NCBI GenBank assembly: GCA_963204915.1
Contig: CAUJHS010000022.1
Span: 682,001 to 746,000 of the forward strand
Origin: Planctomycetota bacterium
GTDB lineage: Bacteria > Planctomycetota > Planctomycetia > Pirellulales > Pirellulaceae
Direction of reading: 5' to 3'
Length of the DNA stretch: 64,000 bases
The position numbers were made by a program, and so were the translations under genes. Within the stretch, counting starts at the first letter, position 1, and each line of letters opens with the position of its first letter. Shown here one piece after another: positions 26,313 through 33,911 of the stretch. The notes under the pieces are model-generated. The model ran no database searches and was not told where the DNA came from. It worked only from the letters and a program-made list of their open reading frames with translations.

Positions 26313-27452
26313 ATGTCACTTTGCCCTTCGCAATCGGGTTCGCCCGTTGAACGTTCGCGCACCCGGTTGGCCGGTCCAACCGCGACTGCGATTCCCTTGA
26401 CCCGCACCGCGCGTGAGGTGCGACGGTATTTTTTGCTGTTGTTAATGGCCGCCTATGCGCTGGCGACGTTCCTGCCCGGGTTGGGAATCGCCATTCGCGG
26501 CGTTTCGCTCAGTTGGGGCGGCCAACACGTGATACCAATACCGACGGCGCTATTGGCCGTACTACTCTTTAGCGCAGGGCTTGGGGCTGATGTTACCGCA
26601 ATTCTGCAGTGGCGAAGTTTTTTTCGCGTCCTGACCTTAGGGGTGGTCGCGAGTTGGGTTCTTGGCCCCCTTGTAGCGGCAACGCTGGCATTTGCACTAA
26701 ATGCTTTCACTGAAACAGATTACGCACCGGTGCTTGTGGCCGGCTTAGCGCTGGTGGCCGTCATGCCCCCCGCCAATTCGGCCGCCGCGTGGATCCAAAG
26801 CGCCGGAGGCAGTTTGCCGCTCGGCCTGAGTTTTCTCATCGCGGCGACCTTGTTCTGCCCCTTGGTCGCTCCTGCCATGCTCAATGCGATCAGCATGCCC
26901 CCCCCTAGTGGCTATGCTGTTGCTTTGCCTCACTGGAATTCCACCACATTGACCCTAGGGGTGGCGCTGCCCGTGGTGCTTGGCTTGATTGTGCGGTCGT
27001 TTCTTAGCTCGGCCACCGTGAAGGATTTGGGTCCCTCGCTGCACTTATCCAACGCGGCCATTTTGCTGTTGTTGAACTATTGCCAGGCGTCGCTGGCCCT
27101 GCCGCAGTTGCAAAGCGGTGGGAACGCGGAGATTTGGTGGACCGCGGCGGCAGCGGCTGGGCTGTTCACCACCGCCCTGTTTTGCGGCGGCTGGCTGGTT
27201 GCCCGAAGCATGCGTGTCCCGCGCGAGGAGCAACTGGCGATCCTGTTTGGATTAGGCATGAAGAACACCGGAGCGGCGCTGGCCTTGGCCGGCGCTGCCT
27301 TGGCTGCACAACCCGCCACGCTTCTGACCATCATCTTGTGCACCTTGTCTCAGCACATTCTTGCGGCGTGCCTTGATTTTCTTCTGCGGCGCGGCCGTCC
27401 ACTCACAAAGGGCGAGCATGCAACGTCGTCCCAATTGCAGGACGACGCCTAA
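26313..27452 (+). CDS. BASS-family (bile acid:sodium symporter-like) transporter
   Basis: A 379-residue integral membrane protein with about ten hydrophobic segments. The BASS/SBF pattern is seen in LLFSAGLGADVTAILQ, GLALVAVMPPANSAAAWIQSAGG (the conserved discontinuous-helix region) and ILFGLGMKNTGAALALAGAALA near the C-terminus. It probably exchanges an organic anion with sodium; bile acids are not a likely substrate in this organism. The ATG at 26313 has AAGG 16 bases away, so the start is uncertain and the first 30 polar residues may not be translated. Transcribed divergently from the sigma-factor gene. Confidence 0.85.
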   Translation: MSLCPSQSGSPVERSRTRLAGPTATAIPLTRTAREVRRYFLLLLMAAYALATFLPGLGIAIRGVSLSWGGQHVIPIPTALLAVLLFSAGLGADVTAILQWRSFFRVLTLGVVASWVLGPLVAATLAFALNAFTETDYAPVLVAGLALVAVMPPANSAAAWIQSAGGSLPLGLSFLIAATLFCPLVAPAMLNAISMPPPSGYAVALPHWNSTTLTLGVALPVVLGLIVRSFLSSATVKDLGPSLHLSNAAILLLLNYCQASLALPQLQSGGNAEIWWTAAAAAGLFTTALFCGGWLVARSMRVPREEQLAILFGLGMKNTGAALALAGAALAAQPATLLTIILCTLSQHILAACLDFLLRRGRPLTKGEHATSSQLQDDA

Positions 27453-27822
27453 GCGGTTTTGAGGCAACATGTTCGGACCTGCCCGTGGGCCGGATTCGCC
27501 GGTCGACGGGTCTACGATCGCCAAGCCGGAGTCCTGCGCCCCGGCGCGCACCCCTCCAACGGCGGGACACGACTGCTTTTGTGACAGGTTTTCCTCCGGC
27601 GGACGCGAGATTTTCACCGCTTGGCGGCCCTGCTGCCGTTGCTGTAACTTGGTGAATGCGATAAAGTTATGGGATTCGCCCCAGCCGGAAGAGTCGTAGT
27701 CCGTGGTGACTGCACGGCGAGAGGGCGTATTTTCCTTTAACCCCGCCGCATTTGGGGGACCGATTTCTCTCGAAGAGCGGCACAACCCTGGGCGATGATT
27801 CGCCGCGTTTTTTGAGGAGCGC
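27453..27822 (+). other. Leader region upstream of rpsA
   Basis: A 370-base gap. It must contain the rpsA promoter and leader. I see no clear -35/-10 pair, no strong terminator after the transporter gene and no convincing short gene. The ribosome-binding site GAGGAG at 27815-27820 directly precedes the rpsA start. Confidence 0.3.
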
Positions 27823-29613
27823 ATGGTCAATCGTAACTTGCTTCGCGATCTGGATGACGAAGATTTGCAGGCCCAATTTGAGTCCCAACTTTCCACCATC
27901 GTCTCCGAAGGTAACGCCGACGAGGATGAGGCCCTGGAAGGACTCTACGAAGAAACAATCGTTCAAGAAGATTACGACATCAATAAGATCGTCGATGGCC
28001 GCGTCCTGCGCATCGATGACGACTGGGTGTTGATGGATGTCGGCTACAAGAGCGAAGGCACGGTGCCCCTGTCGGATTGGGAAGGCCAAGAGGCGCCCAA
28101 GGTCGGCCAGGTGTACCAGGTGCTGATCGAAGACATTGAAGACGAATACGGCGCGGCCGACGACCCCTTCGGCATGATCGCGCTGAGCAAGAGCAAGGCC
28201 GAGAAGATTCTCCACTGGGAGAAGATCATGTCCTCGGTGGCCGAGGGCCAGGTGGTCACCGGCAAAGTCACCCGCAAGATCAAAGGCGGTTTGCTCGTCG
28301 ATATTGGCGTGTCGGTGTTCTTACCCGCCAGCCAGGTCGATATTCGCCGTCCGCACGACATCGGCGACTACATCGGCCGCTTTGTGCAGTGCGAAGTGCT
28401 CAAGATTGACGAAGCCCGGCGGAACATCGTGGTCAGCCGTCGCGCGCTCATCGAGCGCGAGCGCGACGAAAGCCGCAAGGAACTGCTCTCGGAACTGCAA
28501 GAGAAGGAAATTCGTCGCGGTATTGTGAAGAACATTGCCGACTTTGGCGCCTTCGTCGACCTGGGCGGCATCGACGGCTTGCTGCACATCACCGACATGA
28601 GCTGGAACCGCATCGGCCATCCCTCGGAAATGGTCAAGATCGACCAGGAAATCGAGGTGATGGTGCTCAACATCGACCGCGATCGTCAGAAGATCGCACT
28701 CGGTTTGAAACAAAAAGAAGGCAACCCCTGGGACAACGTGGCCGAGAAGTACCCCGTGGGCAGCACCCACGAGGGTGAAGTGGTCAACGTGATGAGCTAT
28801 GGCGCCTTCGTGAAGCTGGAGCCGGGCATCGAAGGTTTGGTCCACATCAGCGAAATGTCGTGGATCAAACGCGTGCAGCATCCCAGCGAACTGGTCAAGA
28901 TCGGCGATCACATCAACGTGATGATTCTGGGGGTCGACCAGGAAGGCCAACAGCTTTCGCTCGGCATGAAGCAAACCCAGGAGAACCCCTGGAACGACAT
29001 CGAGGCGCGCTATCCCGAAGGCGCCACGGTGCGCGGCAAGGTGCGCAACTTGACCAACTACGGCGCATTCGTCGAGCTAGAGGAAGGCATCGACGGCTTG
29101 CTCCACGTGTCGGATATGTCGTGGGTCAAGAAGGTCAACCATCCCAACGAAGTGTTGGAGAAGGGCCAAGAGATCGAGTGCAAGGTGCTGTCGGTCGACA
29201 AAGAACGTCACCGCATCGCCCTCGGCCTGAAGCAACTGGCCGACGATCCTTGGAACACCGAGATTCCTGGCAAGTACCAGCCGGGACAAATCGTCAAAGG
29301 CGCGGTCACGAAGATCACCAACTTTGGCGTGTTCGTGGGCCTGGAAGACAACCTCGAAGGCTTGCTCCACATCTCGGAACTGGCCGACCACAAAGTGGAG
29401 AACCCCGAAGACGTGGTCAAGGTGGGCGATGAGATCGAGGTGAAAATCCTTCGCGTCGATACCGACGAGCGCAAGATCGGCCTGAGCCGCAAGCGCGTCG
29501 AATGGGCCGAAGAGGAAGAAGCCGAAGCCGCCGCCCAAGAAGCCGCCAAGCCGCAGCAGGAACTCAAAGGCGGTCTCGGCGAGAGCGGTCCGCTCATCAA
29601 GCCGAAAGAGTAA
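27823..29613 (+). CDS. rpsA: 30S ribosomal protein S1
   Basis: A 596-residue protein with six S1 RNA-binding repeats. Each begins with a G-x-V strand: DGRVLRIDDDWVLMDVGYKSEG, VTGKVTRKIKGGLLVDIG, IRRGIVKNIADFGAFVDLGG, HEGEVVNVMSYGAFVKLEPG, VRGKVRNLTNYGAFVELEEG and VKGAVTKITNFGVFVGLEDN. Repeats 3-6 end in the typical DGLLHITDMSW-like box. The first ~45 residues are acidic and the last ~30 are Glu/Ala-rich. It recruits mRNA to the small ribosomal subunit. ATG start with GAGGAG. A strong intrinsic terminator follows, so the gene is probably monocistronic. Confidence 0.96.
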   Translation: MVNRNLLRDLDDEDLQAQFESQLSTIVSEGNADEDEALEGLYEETIVQEDYDINKIVDGRVLRIDDDWVLMDVGYKSEGTVPLSDWEGQEAPKVGQVYQVLIEDIEDEYGAADDPFGMIALSKSKAEKILHWEKIMSSVAEGQVVTGKVTRKIKGGLLVDIGVSVFLPASQVDIRRPHDIGDYIGRFVQCEVLKIDEARRNIVVSRRALIERERDESRKELLSELQEKEIRRGIVKNIADFGAFVDLGGIDGLLHITDMSWNRIGHPSEMVKIDQEIEVMVLNIDRDRQKIALGLKQKEGNPWDNVAEKYPVGSTHEGEVVNVMSYGAFVKLEPGIEGLVHISEMSWIKRVQHPSELVKIGDHINVMILGVDQEGQQLSLGMKQTQENPWNDIEARYPEGATVRGKVRNLTNYGAFVELEEGIDGLLHVSDMSWVKKVNHPNEVLEKGQEIECKVLSVDKERHRIALGLKQLADDPWNTEIPGKYQPGQIVKGAVTKITNFGVFVGLEDNLEGLLHISELADHKVENPEDVVKVGDEIEVKILRVDTDERKIGLSRKRVEWAEEEEAEAAAQEAAKPQQELKGGLGESGPLIKPKE

Positions 29614-29650
29614 GACCCTTTTGCCGTGCTTCGCGGCTTGTTCAAACTTC

Positions 29651-29687
29651 AACCGCTCTTCGAGTTCGAAGAGCGGTTTTTTTTTGT
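29651..29687 (+). terminator. Intrinsic terminator after rpsA
   Basis: A 13-bp perfect stem (29651-29663 with 29666-29678, AACCGCTCTTCGA and its complement) followed by an uninterrupted run of T. It lies 37 bases after the rpsA stop. Confidence 0.93.
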
Positions 29688-29806
29688 TTGCGAACAGGGT
29701 GGTTCGCCATTTGCTGCTGTTCCGCCCATTGCGTTCTGTCTCGCAGGGAACTCCCCGCCGACTCTCGAAGCCCAACCCCCGAACTCGTAACGAAGGACGC
29801 TCTGCC

Positions 29807-31621
29807 GTGCCATCGCCGATTGAAGATTACGCCTTGATTGGCGATTGCCAGACCGCGGCATTGGTGGCGAAAGACGGTTCGATCGACTGGTTGTGCTTTC
29901 CGCGATTTGACTCGCCCGCCTGTTTTGCGGCGTTGCTAGGCTCGCCCGACCATGGACGATGGCGGATCGCGCCTTCGGGCGAAGTGCGCGCCGTGCGGCG
30001 CCGTTATCGGGAGGGCACGCTCATTTTGGAGACCGAATTCCAAACCGACCGTGGCCGAGTGGCGTTAATCGACTTGATGCCGATTCGGACGAAATCGCCC
30101 GATCTGGTTCGAATCGTCGAGGGGCGCAGCGGCCACGTATCCATGCATGCGGAACTGACGATTCGTTTTGACTACGGCGCGATTGTGCCCTGGGTGAGGC
30201 ACATCCCGCGCGGGTTACGAGCCATCGCCGGTCCCGACACGCTCTATTGCCGCTCCGACATCGAGATGCGAGGCGAAAACCTGCATACCGTGGCCGACTT
30301 CACGGTCTCGGCGGGGCAACGCGTCGCCTTCGACTTGACTTGGACCCCCACCTATCAACAAGAGGAGCCCGCCGAGCAAGACGCGGCGCAATGCCTGCAC
30401 GACACCGAAGCCTGGTGGCGGGCCTGGTCCAGTCGATGCACGCATCAAGGTCCTTGGCGCGAGGCGGTGGTGCGGTCGTTCATCACGCTCAAGTCGCTCA
30501 CCTACGCGCCAACGGGCGGAATCGTGGCGGCCCCCACCACGTCGCTTCCGGAATATCTGGGCGGGGTGCGCAATTGGGACTACCGCTACTGCTGGCTGCG
30601 CGACGCCACCTTCACGCTTTACGCCCTGATGAGCGGAGGTTACACCGAAGAAGCGTGCGCCTGGCGTGAATGGCTGGTGAACGCCGTGGCGGGAAGTCCG
30701 GAAGACTTGCAAATCATGTATGGTCTGGCGGGAGAACGGCGCCTCATGGAAGCGACGCTCGATTGGCTCCCCGGCTATGAAAACTCATCGCCGGTGCGCA
30801 TTGGCAACGGAGCCTACCGCCAACATCAGTTGGATGTGTACGGCGAAGTGATGGACGCTCTCCATGTGGCGCGCCGCCAAGGGCTGGACGCCAGCGAGAA
30901 CGCGTGGCGAGTGCAACGGGCGATGCTTCAATTTCTGGAAACCGACTGGCGACATCCCGACGAAGGCATTTGGGAAGTGCGCGGCCCGCGCCGCAACTTC
31001 ACGCATTCGAAAGTCATGGCGTGGGTCGCTATGGATCGCGCCGTGAAAAGCGTAGAGGAATTCGGACTCGAAGGCGAAGTCGATCGCTGGCGCGCCCTGC
31101 GTAAAGAAATTCACCGCGAAGTGTGCCTGCAAGGCTATAACGCCGAATTGAACTCGTTCGTCCAGTTTTACGGCTCGAATGACGCGGACGCCAGTTTGTT
31201 GATGCTTCCCCTGGTAGGTTTTCTACCGGCGTCCGATCCACGGATGATCGGTACGGTTGAATACATTCAGCGAACTCTGACGCGCGACGGTTTCATCGAA
31301 CGCTATCCCACGCATCCTGACGTGGATGGCCTGCCGCCGGGCGAAGGCGCCTTCCTGCTTTGCACCTTCTGGCTGGCCGACAATCTGGCGCTTCAAGGTC
31401 GGCACGAGGAAGCGAAAGAGTTGTTCCAACGTCTGCTGGACCTGCGCAACGACGTCGGCTTGCTTTCCGAAGAGTATGACCCATGCACTCGGCGCCTGGT
31501 CGGGAACTTCCCCCAAGCGTTCTCGCACATCGGGCTAATTAACACGGCGCACAATCTTTCACGCTCGGGCGGTCCAGCCGAGGACCGTCCCGAACAATCG
31601 GCGGCCTCGTGGAACGGATAG
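29807..31621 (+). CDS. Glycoside hydrolase family 15 (glucoamylase/trehalase-like)
   Basis: A 604-residue enzyme. The GTG at 29807 is chosen for AAGGA nine bases upstream and because the protein then begins PSPIEDYALIGDCQTAALV, the family's usual N-terminus; a longer frame runs back through the rpsA terminator and is rejected. N-terminal beta-sandwich (about 1-230), then an (alpha/alpha)6 barrel with YLGGVRNWDYRYCWLRDATF, IWEVRGPRRNFTHSKVMAWVA and the C-terminal LLSEEYDPCTRRLVGNFPQAFSH. GH15 enzymes release glucose from alpha-glucans or split trehalose. No signal peptide, so probably cytoplasmic glycogen or trehalose metabolism. Confidence 0.93.
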   Translation: MPSPIEDYALIGDCQTAALVAKDGSIDWLCFPRFDSPACFAALLGSPDHGRWRIAPSGEVRAVRRRYREGTLILETEFQTDRGRVALIDLMPIRTKSPDLVRIVEGRSGHVSMHAELTIRFDYGAIVPWVRHIPRGLRAIAGPDTLYCRSDIEMRGENLHTVADFTVSAGQRVAFDLTWTPTYQQEEPAEQDAAQCLHDTEAWWRAWSSRCTHQGPWREAVVRSFITLKSLTYAPTGGIVAAPTTSLPEYLGGVRNWDYRYCWLRDATFTLYALMSGGYTEEACAWREWLVNAVAGSPEDLQIMYGLAGERRLMEATLDWLPGYENSSPVRIGNGAYRQHQLDVYGEVMDALHVARRQGLDASENAWRVQRAMLQFLETDWRHPDEGIWEVRGPRRNFTHSKVMAWVAMDRAVKSVEEFGLEGEVDRWRALRKEIHREVCLQGYNAELNSFVQFYGSNDADASLLMLPLVGFLPASDPRMIGTVEYIQRTLTRDGFIERYPTHPDVDGLPPGEGAFLLCTFWLADNLALQGRHEEAKELFQRLLDLRNDVGLLSEEYDPCTRRLVGNFPQAFSHIGLINTAHNLSRSGGPAEDRPEQSAASWNG

Positions 31622-31624
31622 AAT

Positions 31625-31656
31625 CCTGTTGATCCATCAACAGGGACTGATATAAT
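31625..31656 (+). promoter_or_regulatory. Probable promoter overlapped by a 20-bp palindrome
   Basis: TTGATC (31629-31634), a 16-base spacer and a perfect TATAAT (31651-31656) form a good sigma70-like promoter for the DUF1501 gene at 31702. A perfect 20-base palindrome (31625-31644, CCTGTTGATC and its complement) covers the -35 box, as expected of a repressor operator. It has no T-run, so it is a poor terminator for the GH15 gene. Confidence 0.5.
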
Positions 31657-31701
31657 CAACCCGCCCACGAATTCCCGCCGTCTCGTATAAGGAACGGGCG
31701 C

Positions 31702-33090
31702 ATGTCAAAGCCAAAGCACGGGTTGGACGGACAGTCTGGCAATTGCCGGATTTCGCGGCGCATCGCCATGCAGGCAGTCTCCGCGGGATTAGGCGGGTTG
31801 GGTGGGTTCTGGGCTCCCTGGCTGCGCGCAGCGCCAACGGCGCCTCGCACGAATCGGGCGCGGGCCAAATCGGTCATTCTGATTTTCAATTGCGGCGCTC
31901 CCAGCCACATTGACCTGTGGGACCCCAAGCCCGACGCGCCGGATAAAGTGCGCGGGTTATTTCAACCCATCAGCACGAACGTGCCCGGAATTCACATTTC
32001 GGAATTGTTGCCCGAGTTAGCCAAACGTACCGACAAGTTGGCGATTGTGCGCAGCGTGCATCATCGGCACAGCAGTCATAACTCGGGCATGTATTGGTCG
32101 ATCGTCGGTCGGCCGTATCGTGTCGATAGCACCTTGATTAACCCCAGCCGGAGCGATTACCCCAGTTTTGGAACGCTCGTGGGCTGGCTCGCCCAGCGCG
32201 ATGGCTACAGCAACCCGTTGCCGCCGTATGTCATCACGCCGGAGCCGCATTGCGATAGCCGCGTGTACATCACGCCGGGGCAGTACGGCGCGTGTTTAGG
32301 GCCAAAGTACGATCCGCTGGTGCTCAACAGTGATCCGAATGCGGCCGATTTCCAGGTGCGCAATCTCTCTCGCTTGGAAGGCTTAACCAACGAACGGCTG
32401 GAAGTGCGCCAAGCGTTGTTGAACCAATTCGACACACATGGCCGGCCGATCGAAACGCCCGTCGTGGGTGAAATGGCGGTCAATCAGGCCAAGGCGATGT
32501 CGCTCGTGGCTTCGGGCGATGTGGGCCGCGCGTTCGACCTATCGCAGGAGCCGCCCGAGGTGCGCGACCGCTATGGTCGGCACACCTGGGGGCAGTCGCA
32601 CTTGCTGGCCCGGCGGCTGGTCGAGGCGGGAGTGCCGTTTGTCAGCACCGTGAACGGCCCGAGCATTACCTGGGACACGCACGAAGATAACTTCAACCGG
32701 TTGAAGAATCGCCTGGTGCCTCCCATGGAGCGGGCCTACGCCGCGCTGCTGGACGATTTGCACGACCGCGGATTGCTCGACACGACCCTGGTGATTTGGA
32801 TGGGCGACTTCGGGCGAACGCCGATTATCAACGCCAACGCCGGGCGCGACCATTGGCCGCAGTGTTATACGATGGTCTTAGCCGGCGGAGGCGTGCGCGG
32901 CGGACAGGTGATCGGCGAATCAGACCGTACGGGCGCCGCACCCAGGCTACGCCCCGTAACGCCCGCCGACATACACGCCACGATCTTCACGGCGCTGGGG
33001 TATGATCCGCGCGGCATAAGCTATCACACGGTCGATGGTCGCCCGACGCCGCTTTCCGAAGGTCAGCCCATTCCGGAGTTACTGACCTGA
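31702..33090 (+). CDS. DUF1501 family exported protein
   Basis: A 462-residue protein with ATG at 31702 and AAGGA at nine bases. The N-terminus carries a twin-arginine-like signal (CRISRRIAMQAVSAGLGGLGG). The body matches the DUF1501 family, a sulfatase/alkaline-phosphatase-superfamily relative: SVILIFNCGAPSHIDLWDPKPDAP, VRSVHHRHSSHNSGMYWSI, VWMGDFGRTPIINANAGRDHWP and the C-terminal HTVDGRPTPLSEGQPIPELL. In planctomycetes these proteins are usually paired with a DUF1549/DUF1553 cytochrome-like gene; none is adjacent here, so this is a solo copy. Confidence 0.93.
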   Translation: MSKPKHGLDGQSGNCRISRRIAMQAVSAGLGGLGGFWAPWLRAAPTAPRTNRARAKSVILIFNCGAPSHIDLWDPKPDAPDKVRGLFQPISTNVPGIHISELLPELAKRTDKLAIVRSVHHRHSSHNSGMYWSIVGRPYRVDSTLINPSRSDYPSFGTLVGWLAQRDGYSNPLPPYVITPEPHCDSRVYITPGQYGACLGPKYDPLVLNSDPNAADFQVRNLSRLEGLTNERLEVRQALLNQFDTHGRPIETPVVGEMAVNQAKAMSLVASGDVGRAFDLSQEPPEVRDRYGRHTWGQSHLLARRLVEAGVPFVSTVNGPSITWDTHEDNFNRLKNRLVPPMERAYAALLDDLHDRGLLDTTLVIWMGDFGRTPIINANAGRDHWPQCYTMVLAGGGVRGGQVIGESDRTGAAPRLRPVTPADIHATIFTALGYDPRGISYHTVDGRPTPLSEGQPIPELLT

Positions 33091-33133
33091 CCTCGCCCAT
33101 TCAGGTTCGTCGCAAAAAGTGACGCAGTCAAAA

Positions 33134-33162
33134 TTGATTCTCTTCCGAAGGCGTGCTACAAA
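33134..33162 (+). promoter_or_regulatory. Candidate promoter of the ankyrin gene
   Basis: TTGATT (33134-33139), a 17-base spacer and TACAAA (33157-33162). The expected start of transcription, about seven bases downstream, coincides with the ATG at 33169, which has no ribosome-binding site; a leaderless mRNA is possible. Confidence 0.35.
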
Positions 33163-33168
33163 ATTGCC

Positions 33169-33882
33169 ATGACCTGGCGTTTTTATCGGTGTAGTCTTCG
33201 TCAACTGTTAGCCTTGATGGCTGCGCTCGGCGTGTTGCTCACCCTGGTGGCGCCGTATTTTCAGCACGCCTTCGCGGGACGACGGCAGGAACTCCTGAAT
33301 CGTCAACTCCTGGGCGCGGCGCTGGAAGGCGACCAACCCGCCGTTCTCCGCTTGCTCTCGGCCGGGGCCGAAGTGAACGGGTGCAATGAACGGTTTAACA
33401 CGGCGTTGTATTACGCGGTGCGCACGCGCAACCTGTCCCTGGTGAATGTGTTGCTGGAATCGGGCGCCAATCCCAATCAACAGGTTCGCGGTGAACCTGA
33501 GCTTTCGATGGGAGACGAAGTTCGGGCTCCGTTGTCGTACGCGGTGCAGAAGAACGACCTGGCCATCGCCAGACGACTGCTTGAGGCCGGCGCGGATCCC
33601 AACAATTCACACGTCTTATTCGATTGCGTGGAGCGAGGGCAAGAGCAGATGCTGGAGTTGCTTCTGCAACATGGCGGAAACGTCAACGCCGTAGGACATG
33701 CCGATCCGCCGCCGCCGTCATCCAGCAAGTACACGGGTCCGCCGCGCCCCCTGCTGCAAGCCGCTTTGGAAAGCGAGTTGCCGCCGGCCCGCAAAAGCCG
33801 CATCCTGCGAATCATGCAGCGGCATGGCGCCGATCTGACTTCCCGCACGTTCCCTTCGAACGTAATCCCCGCGCCGATGTAG
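33169..33882 (+). CDS. Ankyrin-repeat protein with N-terminal TM segment
   Basis: A 237-residue protein. Residues about 10-30 are hydrophobic (LLALMAALGVLLTLVAPYF) and probably anchor it. About four ankyrin repeats follow: AALEGDQPAVLRLLSAGAEVNG, ALYYAVRTRNLSLVNVLLESGANPN, PLSYAVQKNDLAIARRLLEAGADPN and VERGQEQMLELLLQHGGNVNA. Role is a protein-interaction scaffold of unknown partner. The start has no ribosome-binding site. The glycosidase-like gene begins 29 bases after its stop. Confidence 0.85.
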   Translation: MTWRFYRCSLRQLLALMAALGVLLTLVAPYFQHAFAGRRQELLNRQLLGAALEGDQPAVLRLLSAGAEVNGCNERFNTALYYAVRTRNLSLVNVLLESGANPNQQVRGEPELSMGDEVRAPLSYAVQKNDLAIARRLLEAGADPNNSHVLFDCVERGQEQMLELLLQHGGNVNAVGHADPPPPSSSKYTGPPRPLLQAALESELPPARKSRILRIMQRHGADLTSRTFPSNVIPAPM

Positions 33883-33911
33883 GCGTTCTCATCTTTGCCG
33901 AAAGCCGCGCT

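Noticed and set aside
29621-29806. N-terminal extension of the GH15 enzyme
   Set aside because: It would be encoded across the rpsA terminator. GTG 29807 has AAGGA and gives the family's usual N-terminus.
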